A model generated the notes under the pieces. It did not search any database. It was not told the origin of the DNA and saw only the letters and a program-made list of their open reading frames with translations. From an uncultured Bacteroidales bacterium (GTDB lineage Bacteria > Bacteroidota > Bacteroidia > Bacteroidales > Paludibacteraceae), in assembly GCA_903929065.1 (NCBI GenBank), contig CAIYTJ010000736.1:1-21038 (forward strand): 21,038 nt of DNA, written 5' to 3'. The first letter of the stretch is position 1. Each line of letters opens with the position of its first letter. Below, piece after piece: positions 7,869-14,697 of this stretch. The position numbers were made by a program, and so were the translations under genes.

Positions 7869-9707
7869 ATGTTCAAATTCGCAACGCTTCTCAGGCGGTT
7901 TACGCCACCTTATAAAAAATATGTTTTTCTGAGTTTGCTGTTTAATCTGTTGTCGACGGTTTTCAGCTTATTCTCTTTTGCTTCCGTAATACCGGTTTTA
8001 CAGATTCTTTTCGGGCTGAAAAAAGTCGATCAGATTTATATGCCATGGACCTGGAACGAGAGTTGGAAGGAAATTGGTGTCGCACTGAAAAACAATTTAT
8101 ATTACTGGGTGGATGCAACCATTAAAACAGTTGGACCAAGCAATGCATTGATTTATGTGGGTCTGTTTTTGGTGGTAATGACCGGTTTAAAAGTGGGATT
8201 TGCTTATATGGGTTCCCATTTCATGATTCCTATCCGCACCGGTGTGCTTCGCGATTTGCGAAATCAGCTTTACCACAAAATTATAAGCCTGCCTATCGGA
8301 TTTTTCACCGCTGAGCGCAAAGGCGATATTATTTCCCGAATGACTGCCGATGTGGGCGAAGTGGAAGCTTCAATCATGAGTTCGCTGGATATGATTTTTA
8401 AAAACCCCATCATGATTCTGATCTATCTTGTGGTGATGTTCAGTATGAGCTGGTTGTTGACTCTTTTCGTCATCTGTCTGTTGCCTTTTAGCGGTTGGTT
8501 GATTGGCAAAATTGGAAAATCGCTCAAAAAAGGATCGACACTTGGTCAGCAACAAAATGGAGAATTACTTTCCCAGATTGAAGAAACGCTGGGCGGATTA
8601 CGGGTGATAAAAGCGTTTAACGCCGAACTTAAACTTGAAGCACGTTTTAGTGTGTTGAATGAAAAATTGCGAAAAACGTTTACTCGCGTTAACCGACGTT
8701 TCAATTTGGCGCATCCGGTTAGTGAGTTTATCGGTACAGTGGTTATTGCCATTCTGATATGGTTTGGCGGTACGCTTATTCTGAGCAATAAAAGCTCCAT
8801 TGGCGCACCCGAATTTGTGTTTTATATCCTGATTTTCTACAGTATTATTGCTCCATCCAAAGAATTGTCGCGGGCGTCGTACAGCATTCAGCGCGGTTTG
8901 GCTTCTCTGGAACGGGTCGACAAAATTTTGATGACCGAAAATACTATCAAAGATCCTGTCCATCCGCAGATTATACATACTTTTTCCGATAAAATTGAAT
9001 TTAAAAATCTCAGTTTCAAATACCAGACTGATTGGGTATTGAAAGATATCAATCTGGTGGTTGAAAAAGGAAAGACGGTGGCGTTGGTGGGACAATCCGG
9101 TTCCGGAAAGTCGACGTTGGTGGATTTGCTGCCGCGATATTACGATCCGGTAAAAGGCGAAATTCTGATGGATGGGGTCAATATCAAGAAATACAAAACG
9201 CACGATATCCGTTCGCAAATGGGCAATGTGAACCAGGAAGCCATTCTGTTCAACGATACTTTTTTCAATAATATTGCCTTTGGAGTGGAAACTGCCACGT
9301 TGGAACAGGTTATGGAAGCGGCCAAAATTGCCAACGCGCACGATTTTATCATGGCTACTGAAAACGGTTACGAAACCAGCATTGGCGACCGCGGCAGCAA
9401 ACTCTCGGGCGGACAACGCCAGCGGGTGAGCATTGCACGGGCCATTTTGAAAAATCCGCCGATTCTTATTCTGGACGAAGCAACTTCGGCGCTTGATACC
9501 GAATCCGAAAAAATGGTGCAGGAAGCGCTGGAAAACCTGATGATGAACCGCACCACATTGGTGGTGGCGCACCGCTTATCGACTATCAAACGTGCCGACG
9601 AAATCTGTGTACTCCACGAAGGAAAGATAGTTGAACGCGGCAAGCACGACGAGCTAATCGCCCTCGACGGCTATTACAAACGGTTGTGCGATATGCAATC
9701 GTTTTAA
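7869..9707 (+). CDS. MsbA-like ABC exporter (fused permease and ATPase)
   Basis: Inner-membrane half-transporter of 612 residues with the type IV exporter layout; two copies should form the pump. In this phylum such proteins are usually assigned to lipid A-core flipping, but drug or lipid export is also possible. The N-terminal membrane domain (about 15-330) has around six hydrophobic segments, with a longer than usual outer loop between the first two (about 50-90, Trp/Lys-rich). The ATPase has Walker A GQSGSGKST (408-416), signature LSGGQ (512-516), Walker B ending in LDE (535-537, with the catalytic Glu) and the H-loop His568. All catalytic parts are intact. It follows purB on the same strand, possibly by read-through, and ends at a strong terminator. 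Confidence 0.93.
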   Translation: MFKFATLLRRFTPPYKKYVFLSLLFNLLSTVFSLFSFASVIPVLQILFGLKKVDQIYMPWTWNESWKEIGVALKNNLYYWVDATIKTVGPSNALIYVGLFLVVMTGLKVGFAYMGSHFMIPIRTGVLRDLRNQLYHKIISLPIGFFTAERKGDIISRMTADVGEVEASIMSSLDMIFKNPIMILIYLVVMFSMSWLLTLFVICLLPFSGWLIGKIGKSLKKGSTLGQQQNGELLSQIEETLGGLRVIKAFNAELKLEARFSVLNEKLRKTFTRVNRRFNLAHPVSEFIGTVVIAILIWFGGTLILSNKSSIGAPEFVFYILIFYSIIAPSKELSRASYSIQRGLASLERVDKILMTENTIKDPVHPQIIHTFSDKIEFKNLSFKYQTDWVLKDINLVVEKGKTVALVGQSGSGKSTLVDLLPRYYDPVKGEILMDGVNIKKYKTHDIRSQMGNVNQEAILFNDTFFNNIAFGVETATLEQVMEAAKIANAHDFIMATENGYETSIGDRGSKLSGGQRQRVSIARAILKNPPILILDEATSALDTESEKMVQEALENLMMNRTTLVVAHRLSTIKRADEICVLHEGKIVERGKHDELIALDGYYKRLCDMQSF

Positions 9708-9709
9708 AG

Positions 9710-9734
9710 CAGCGGTAAGCAGTAAACAGTAAAC
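9710..9734 (+). repeat. Copy 2 of the post-stop repeat
   Basis: CAGCGGTAAGC followed by two copies of AGTAAAC, beginning two bases after the stop of the MsbA-like gene. It shares most of its words with 7793-7817 after purB. It may be a remnant of a dispersed intergenic repeat. Confidence 0.5.
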
Positions 9735-9737
9735 AAT

Positions 9738-9770
9738 GAGCCCGGTCGGATTGATCGGGCTCTTTTGTGT
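9738..9770 (+). terminator. Rho-independent terminator after the MsbA-like gene
   Basis: GAGCCCGGTC (9738-9747) pairs with GATCGGGCTC (9753-9762) to make a 10-bp, GC-rich stem with one G-T wobble and a 5-nt loop, followed by TTTTGTGT. It lies 30 nt after the stop codon. The gap to 9829 also holds a weaker 5-bp hairpin (GTCTG at 9782-9786, CAGAC at 9794-9798) next to A/T runs, which may serve the convergent HAD gene. Confidence 0.88.
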
Positions 9771-9828
9771 TTAAAATTCCTGTCTGAATGTGGCAGACTT
9801 AAAAAAATATTTTGGGTTTTGATTTTTT

Positions 9829-10521
9829 TTAGAGAATCTCCAATATTTCTTCCAACCGGTGAATCTGATACGTGGCTGAATTGAATTTTTCGGACACTTC
9901 ATTATTCAGATTAAAGAAAATCTGGTCGATTCCTGCATTTTGTGCACCGCGGATATCAGCTTCGAAGCTGTCGCCGATCATGATGGTTTCGGCAGCGGTG
10001 GTGTTGTTGAGTTGAAGGGCGTATTCAAAAATTTGTTTGTCGGGTTTCAATGCTCCTGCCGCTTCTGAAAGCACCACGTGTGAAAAATATTGCTCCAGGT
10101 TGCAGGCTTTGAGTTTGCGGTATTGTACTTCAATAAAACCGTTAGAAACAATGGTAAGTGGATATTTGGCGTGGAGGTAATCCAGTAATTCACGGGCAAA
10201 AGGAACCAGTTCCGTACGGGTCGGTAATAAATCCAGGTATTCCTTTCCAATTTCGGTGGCTAATTGCGCGTCGGCAATTCCCACCTGTTTCAGCGGATGC
10301 AGAAAGCGTTCGAGAGAAAGTTCATCCTTGGTAATAATTCCTTTGCCGTAATCGTCCCACAATTCAAGATTGCGTTTGGCGTAAATATCAAAATAGTGTT
10401 CGAAGTTGCGGAAATACCGGTCAAAATTCCTTTTCACGAAAATTTCATGCAGCGATGACTTTGCATTGGCATGAAAATCCCAAATGGTATCGTCCAGATC
10501 GATAAAAACTGTTTTGTACAT
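9829..10521 (-). CDS. yjjG: HAD-family phosphatase, YjjG-type pyrimidine 5'-nucleotidase
   Basis: Haloacid dehalogenase-superfamily phosphatase of 230 residues. Motif I is DLDDT with the nucleophile D8 and acid/base D10; motif II is S126 in IVSNG; motif III is K159 in ALKPDKQIF; motif IV is GDSFEAD at 183-189. The helical cap between motifs I and II is the C1 type. The DLDDTIWDF start and overall length fit the YjjG subfamily, which removes phosphate from noncanonical pyrimidine nucleotides; other small phosphate esters remain possible. It starts 5 nt after the stop of the coiled-coil lipoprotein gene and must be cotranscribed with it. It converges with the MsbA-like gene. Confidence 0.85.
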   Translation of the reverse strand: MYKTVFIDLDDTIWDFHANAKSSLHEIFVKRNFDRYFRNFEHYFDIYAKRNLELWDDYGKGIITKDELSLERFLHPLKQVGIADAQLATEIGKEYLDLLPTRTELVPFARELLDYLHAKYPLTIVSNGFIEVQYRKLKACNLEQYFSHVVLSEAAGALKPDKQIFEYALQLNNTTAAETIMIGDSFEADIRGAQNAGIDQIFFNLNNEVSEKFNSATYQIHRLEEILEIL

Positions 10522-10526
10522 GAACC

Positions 10527-11396
10527 TTATTCAACTTCAATTACGAGGTATTTACTGATACTCCAGAATTCATCCGGATCAACAATCAGCAACACAAAAT
10601 TGCCGTTTTCCTTTTCGAGGGTGTACGACGATTTGGGATGGTTGGTCAGAATTTTGGCATGATTTGAATAGAGAGGAATGGATTTGGTGTTGCGGGCATC
10701 GATCCGTACAAAATAGTTTTTATTGAAATCGTGTTGAAGTACACGTTGCTGGGTAAACATCCCTTCGGAAGATACTATTTTTTGTTGTCTCAACTCCTTA
10801 ATGGTTCCAAACACATACCAGGCGGTATGAATGGTTTCATCCAGTTCTTTTATTTTGACATCCTTGGTCTTGGTTTCCACTTTTAAATCTTCAATATCAC
10901 GTCCCATTTTGGTTACCTGCGTATCCAGTTTCAGAATCAGCGAATCTTTAGTCAGCAATTCCGCCTGCAGTTCAGTCACTTTCAGAGTTTCTTCTTCCAG
11001 CGATTTGGTAAGTTTTACGATGGTTTGTTCCAGTTGCGACGAACGGAAAGCACTTCTGCGGATTTTGGATTTCAAACGGGTCAGTTCCTCTTTATTGGTT
11101 TTAAGCATATCGTATAAATACGTCATGTCTTCGTTGATTTTCGTTCGTACATCCTCACTCAAATCTTTGCCAACCGGCTGTATGGAAATAATTTTCTCGG
11201 TGTCTTTTATTTTTTCGATATTTTGTTCAATCTGGTTCATGGCCGAGAAATACCCGTCCACTTCCTGCTGAAGTTTGATCTTGGCATTCATCAACGAATC
11301 GTTTTGCGCTTGCAACCGTTGGTATTCAGCAGAATGTCTGCCACACGAAGTAGACAAAATAACCAAAAGGGCGAAAAAATAAAAAATAGGTTTCAT
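10527..11396 (-). CDS. Coiled-coil lipoprotein of a widespread Bacteroidales family
   Basis: 289 residues. A short signal peptide ends in the lipobox LSTSC with the lipidated cysteine at 18. Residues about 22-195 are heptad-rich (Leu/Ile at a/d positions, many Glu/Lys/Gln), a long coiled coil. The C-terminal 90 residues form a conserved-looking globular domain, with AWYVFGTIKEL and ILTNHPKSSYTL, ending in FWSISKYLVIEVE. From memory, this pattern matches a Bacteroidales family one member of which was reported as the collagen-binding protein Cbp1 of Bacteroides fragilis; I cannot verify the link, and a collagen role here would be doubtful. A lipid-anchored envelope structural role is the safe reading. 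Its promoter lies inside the rsmI 3' end. Confidence 0.8.
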   Translation of the reverse strand: MKPIFYFFALLVILSTSCGRHSAEYQRLQAQNDSLMNAKIKLQQEVDGYFSAMNQIEQNIEKIKDTEKIISIQPVGKDLSEDVRTKINEDMTYLYDMLKTNKEELTRLKSKIRRSAFRSSQLEQTIVKLTKSLEEETLKVTELQAELLTKDSLILKLDTQVTKMGRDIEDLKVETKTKDVKIKELDETIHTAWYVFGTIKELRQQKIVSSEGMFTQQRVLQHDFNKNYFVRIDARNTKSIPLYSNHAKILTNHPKSSYTLEKENGNFVLLIVDPDEFWSISKYLVIEVE

Positions 11397-11479
11397 ATCG
11401 AAAATGAATATTATAACGGGAATTTGAAGATTGAAATAAAGAATAAAAAAACTAAAAAAATATTCTCATTTTTTGAATG

Positions 11480-11510
11480 CAAAGGTAATGTTATTCTTCT
11501 AATCCTGCAA
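11480..11510 (-). promoter_or_regulatory. Promoter of the coiled-coil lipoprotein gene, overlapping rsmI
   Basis: On the minus strand TTG (11510-11508) is followed after 20 nt by TACCTTTG (11487-11480), a full match to the Bacteroidota -33/-7 pattern. The -33 part lies inside the last codons of rsmI. Transcription would start near 11473, giving a leader of about 77 nt. Confidence 0.75.
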
Positions 11511-12162
11511 CAATTAGCACAATTTCTCCTTTCGGATTATGTTCGGTAAAATATTGAATTAATTCCAGCAGATTTCCGCGTTTTGTCTCTTCAAAAAGCT
11601 TCGAAATCTCGCGCGAAACAGATGCTTTTCGTTCGTTTCCAAACACTTCGGCCAGTTGAGTGAGCGTTTTCACCAACCGGAAAGGCGATTCGTAGAAAAT
11701 CATCGTTCGTTTTTCAGCAGCCAATTCTTTGAATTTCGTTTGGCGGCCTTTTTTCGGCGGCAAAAATCCTTCGAAACAAAACCGGTCGTTGGGTAATCCT
11801 GAAGCCACCAGTGCCGGCACAAAAGCAGTTGCACCTGGGAGACATTCCACATCAATGCCATTCTCGACACATTGCCGCACCACCAAAAATCCCGGATCGG
11901 AAATAGCCGGCGTGCCTGCATCGGAAATAAGCGCCACCGTCTGACCGTTTTTGATGCGTTGAACCACATTTTCAACGGTTTTGTGTTCGTTGAATTTGTG
12001 ATGTGACTGCATCGGCGTTTTGATTTCGAAATGTTTCAGCAGAAAACCACTAGTTCGTGTGTCTTCGGCCAGAATCAAATCGGCCTCTTTCAGCACCCTG
12101 ATGGCCCGAAAAGTCATGTCTTCAAGATTTCCAACGGGAGTTGGTACAACAAAAAGTTTCAT
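11491..12162 (-). CDS. rsmI: 16S rRNA (cytidine-1402-2'-O)-methyltransferase
   Basis: SAM-dependent enzyme that adds the 2'-O-methyl group to C1402 in the decoding centre of 16S rRNA; it belongs to the tetrapyrrole methylase fold. The N-terminus MKLFVVPTPVGNLEDMTFRA is diagnostic. Other family motifs are AEDTRTSGFLLKHF, SDAGTPAISDPG, PGATAFVPALVASGLP and the GFLPPKKGRQ segment. At 223 residues it is shorter than E. coli RsmI (about 286) and lacks the extra C-terminal domain, as in many Bacteroidota. It is divergent from tdk; the two probably share an overlapping promoter at 12239-12254. The next gene downstream has its own promoter. Confidence 0.96.
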   Translation of the reverse strand: MKLFVVPTPVGNLEDMTFRAIRVLKEADLILAEDTRTSGFLLKHFEIKTPMQSHHKFNEHKTVENVVQRIKNGQTVALISDAGTPAISDPGFLVVRQCVENGIDVECLPGATAFVPALVASGLPNDRFCFEGFLPPKKGRQTKFKELAAEKRTMIFYESPFRLVKTLTQLAEVFGNERKASVSREISKLFEETKRGNLLELIQYFTEHNPKGEIVLIVAGLEE

Positions 12163-12238
12163 TTGTTTGTTTGATTTTTTGAAAGGAAAATGTTCATATC
12201 TTTTTTTATAAAAATATATTCAATCCTTGTTATTTTTT

Positions 12239-12254
12239 TATCTTTGCAAAGATT
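12239..12254. promoter_or_regulatory. Overlapping divergent -7 elements for rsmI and tdk
   Basis: Plus-strand TATCTTTG (12239-12246) fits TAnnTTTG for tdk. The minus-strand octamer AATCTTTG (12254-12247) is one base off for rsmI. Together they make the perfect 14-bp palindrome ATCTTTGCAAAGAT at 12240-12253. Leaders would be about 100 nt for tdk and 78 nt for rsmI. Neither side has a TTG at the ideal -33 distance. Confidence 0.6.
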
Positions 12255-12353
12255 AAATGAACACTCCGTTCGATTATAATTGTAAATCGGGTGTAAAGTT
12301 ACAATAATCAGGAGAAAAAATAACGAAACAGAACTAATTTTCAATAAAATACC

Positions 12354-12932
12354 ATGATTTATTCAGAACAAAACCATCCCATTCAACAAAAAAGAGGCAG
12401 TATAGAGGTAATTTGCGGATCGATGTTTTCCGGAAAGACGGAAGAATTAATTCGCCGATTGAAACGGGCCACCTTTGCCAAGCAGCGTGTTGAGATTTTT
12501 AAACCAAAAATTGACACACGTTATTCGGAGGATGAGGTTGTTTCGCACGACAAAACGGCCATTCGCTCCACACCGGTGGATTCGTCAGGAAGTATTTTAT
12601 TGATGTCAAACGACGTGGATGTGATTGGTATTGACGAAGCGCAGTTTTTTGATGAAGGACTGGTGGATGTTTGCACGCAGCTTGCCAACCAGGGAATCCG
12701 TGTTATTATTGCGGGACTGGATATGGATTTCAAGGGAATTCCGTTCGGACCGATGCCGGCGCTTTGTGCTGTGGCCGAAGATGTATATAAAGTGCATGCC
12801 ATTTGTGTACGTTGCGGTGCGCTGGCGTATGTTTCGCACCGGTTGGTGGACAGCGACAAACGCGTTTTGCTTGGCGAAATGACCGAATACGAACCCATTT
12901 GCCGGGATTGTTATAATAAGACGAAACACTAA
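12354..12932 (+). CDS. tdk: Thymidine kinase (type II)
   Basis: Phosphorylates thymidine to dTMP with ATP in the salvage pathway. It is the small cellular TK1-like type, 192 residues. The P-loop is GSMFSGKT at 22-29, and the catalytic glutamate is E95 in DEAQF. Structural zinc is bound by two CxxC pairs (C151/C154 and C183/C186); the lasso loop lies between them and ends in YEPICRDC. The ATG at 12354 gives a normal N-terminus with a short extension. The AI-2E permease gene follows after 13 nt on the same strand, so the two are likely cotranscribed. Confidence 0.97.
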   Translation: MIYSEQNHPIQQKRGSIEVICGSMFSGKTEELIRRLKRATFAKQRVEIFKPKIDTRYSEDEVVSHDKTAIRSTPVDSSGSILLMSNDVDVIGIDEAQFFDEGLVDVCTQLANQGIRVIIAGLDMDFKGIPFGPMPALCAVAEDVYKVHAICVRCGALAYVSHRLVDSDKRVLLGEMTEYEPICRDCYNKTKH

Positions 12933-12945
12933 ATAACTTCTGAAG

Positions 12946-14067
12946 ATGAATACAAAACCTTATACTTTCGACCGTGTGGTGCGGATACTTATCGGATTAA
13001 GTGTGCTGGTTCTTCTTTATTTATTGATTTTGCGGTTGAGCGGTGTGCTGCTGCCATTTCTGATAGCGTGGCTGTTGGCGTATTTACTACAGCCTTTCGT
13101 TTCGTTTTTTCAACACAAACTGAAATTCAAAAGCAGGTTTCTTTCCATTCTGGCCACGCTGTTGCTATTTTTGGGAGCAATAACCGGCATTATCTGGATA
13201 TTGGTCCCGATTATAAGCGTCGAAGTTCAAAAGCTTTCGCAATTGGTGATTTCGTACAGCCAAAACCTGAATGTCGGCTCGTTTCTGCCGGCGGCCTGGC
13301 AACACGAAATTCAACGTTACCTTTCGCACCTGAATTTCCAGTCGATTCTGAAAGATGAAAATATCATGAATGGTGTCCGGAAACTGGCCCCGGAGTTGTG
13401 GGATTTCATTAATGGTTCACTCGACTTTGTACTTGGTTTTTCGGTGGTGATTATCGTATTTTTATACCTGATTTTCATTTTGCTGGATTATGAAAAGATT
13501 TCGGCAGCCATGTTCGGAATCATTCCTCCCAAACATAAAAAACTGATTACTGAAGTCATTTTCGACCTCGAAGGCGGCATGAACCGCTATTTTCGCGGTC
13601 AGGCGCTGATTGCTTTAATAGTCGGTGCACTTTTCATTATCGGATTCAGCATCATCGGTTTGCCGCTGGCCATCGTCATGGGGCTGCTTATCGGACTGCT
13701 GAACATGGTTCCGTACCTCAAAACCGTTGCCATTATTCCCACGCTGATTCTTGGCCTGCTTCAATCGTTCGAAACCGGACAGAGCATTGGCTCCGTGCTG
13801 CTGGGAATTGCCATTGTGTTTATCGTCATCCAGGCCATTGAAGATATGGTGCTTACGCCGCGCATTATGGGAAAAGTCACCGGACTGAATCCCGCCATTA
13901 TTCTGCTTTCACTTTCCATTTGGGGCTCGCTGATGGGCATGGTCGGGCTTATTATCGCCCTGCCAATGACCACGCTCATCATTTCGTATTACAAACGCTT
14001 TGTGCTGGAAGAAAACAAACCGGAAGAAGTTACTGCACCGGCTGAAGAAGTTGAAACTAAAGAATAA
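12946..14067 (+). CDS. AI-2E family (PerM/YdiK-like) membrane permease
   Basis: 373 residues with about eight hydrophobic segments: two in the first 45, one near 65-90, one near 165-185, then a dense C-terminal cluster between about 220 and 350. The signature region FRGQALIALIVG with the following GLPLAIVMGLLIGLLNMVPYLK, and later EDMVLTPRIMGKVTGLNP, is characteristic of the family. Members have been linked to autoinducer-2 export or, in other lineages, Na+(Li+)/H+ antiport, so the name should not be taken as a proven function. The tail is rich in Glu, Pro and Ala and probably cytoplasmic. The 42-bp array begins 18 nt after its stop codon. Confidence 0.9.
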   Translation: MNTKPYTFDRVVRILIGLSVLVLLYLLILRLSGVLLPFLIAWLLAYLLQPFVSFFQHKLKFKSRFLSILATLLLFLGAITGIIWILVPIISVEVQKLSQLVISYSQNLNVGSFLPAAWQHEIQRYLSHLNFQSILKDENIMNGVRKLAPELWDFINGSLDFVLGFSVVIIVFLYLIFILLDYEKISAAMFGIIPPKHKKLITEVIFDLEGGMNRYFRGQALIALIVGALFIIGFSIIGLPLAIVMGLLIGLLNMVPYLKTVAIIPTLILGLLQSFETGQSIGSVLLGIAIVFIVIQAIEDMVLTPRIMGKVTGLNPAIILLSLSIWGSLMGMVGLIIALPMTTLIISYYKRFVLEENKPEEVTAPAEEVETKE

Positions 14068-14085
14068 TTGAGATATATTTTGGCG

Positions 14086-14489
14086 CTGTAGGCTACAGAA
14101 TGGCATCCACCCTTACTGTTTTTAACTCTGTAGGCTGCAGAACGGCAATACACCTTCTGGTTTTTAACTCTGTAGGCTACAGAACGACAATACACCTCAT
14201 GGTTTTTAACTCTGTAGGCTACAGAATGGCAATACACCTCTTGGGTTCTCATTCTGTAGGCTACAAAGCCACAACCCACCTACTGGTTTTTTGGTTTTAC
14301 ACCGCAAAACACACATCCCAGCTCTTGGTTTTTGGATTTTACGGTGAAAAACAGGCATCCCACCTACTGGATTTTGGGTTTTTCACCGCAAAACACACAT
14401 CCCAGCTTCTGGTTTTTGGCATTTTCGCTGAAAAACACACAGCCCACATGCTGGTTTCCCATTTTTTCGGTGAAAACTAAAAAAACCAG
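14086..14489. repeat. Ten-unit tandem array with 42-bp period and dyad-symmetric heads
   Basis: Ten short dyads have centres at 14092, 14134, 14176, 14218, 14260, 14302, 14344, 14386, 14428 and 14470, exactly 42 bp apart. Heads 1-5 are CTGTA-GGC-TACAG or close variants (head 2 keeps pairing by a T-G wobble, head 5 has one mismatch). Heads 6-10 are TTTT-C...G-AAAA types with centres ACC, GGT, ACC, GCT and GGT. Linkers of about 28 bp share a core of the form ACACA-TCCCACCT-n-CTGG-TTTTT. The array begins and ends with a head; the last is enclosed by CTGGTTT (14451-14457) and AAACCAG (14483-14489). Because 42 is a multiple of 3, frames stay open: plus-strand 14100-14480 (126 codons) and a minus-strand frame through heads 1-5. 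I do not call either a gene. Confidence 0.95.
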
Positions 14490-14532
14490 GAAAATCGGTT
14501 CTTTATTTATTAGCAATTCGATGAAAAACTAT

Positions 14533-14540
14533 TATATTTG
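14533..14540 (+). promoter_or_regulatory. Bacteroidota -7 element for the orphan lipoprotein gene
   Basis: TATATTTG matches TAnnTTTG. TTA rather than TTG is found at the expected -33 distance (14510-14512). The leader to the ATG at 14698 would be about 150 nt, long for this window. Confidence 0.55.
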
Positions 14541-14603
14541 CGGGGTTAATGAGTTTGAGTGTGTTTTGAATTGGAAAGTCAAAAGACTTCATTTTAGCTA
14601 CGA

Positions 14604-14619
14604 CATAGTGGACACTATG
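14604..14619. repeat. 7-bp inverted repeat in the lipoprotein gene leader
   Basis: CATAGTG and CACTATG flank a 2-bp centre (GA), a perfect inverted repeat. It lies between the predicted promoter and the lipoprotein gene. The small centre suits a protein-binding site better than an RNA hairpin. No regulator gene is next to it. Confidence 0.5.
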
Positions 14620-14697
14620 CCGAACATAGGATGCTGGATTTTGTATGCTTCAATGAATGAGGTGAAAGAGCATGATTAATGAATAAGGTCGATTCTT

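Larger units (their letters stand above)
14490..14697 (+). other. Leader region between the array and the orphan lipoprotein gene
   Basis: About 200 nt without a convincing gene. It holds a -7 element at 14533-14540 and an inverted repeat at 14604-14619. A 52-codon frame (14521-14679) exists, but its ATG lies upstream of the -7 element, so it would not be translated from that transcript. A six-codon frame starts at 14549 near the predicted transcript start. The base composition turns clearly AT-rich here and stays so through 15183. Confidence 0.5.

Noticed and set aside
8598..9572. 324-codon minus-strand frame
   Set aside because: It lies wholly inside the MsbA-like gene, antisense, with His- and Phe-rich composition typical of a shadow frame.
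12159..12344. 61-codon minus-strand frame upstream of rsmI
   Set aside because: It overlaps the rsmI start codon by 4 bases and runs through the divergent promoter palindrome. No family resemblance was seen.
13989..14279. 96-codon minus-strand frame with VAYRVKN repeats
   Set aside because: It reads the array backwards into the end of the AI-2E permease gene. It is open because the period is divisible by 3, with no promoter or family resemblance.
14086..14489. CRISPR array
   Set aside because: The period is regular and the array ends in heads, but the segments between heads are near-identical, the heads themselves fall into two families, and no cas gene is present.
14332..14679. 115-codon plus-strand frame, including a 52-codon part from 14521
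   Set aside because: Its first part is the array in another frame, and the 14521 ATG lies upstream of the -7 element at 14533-14540. No family resemblance was seen.
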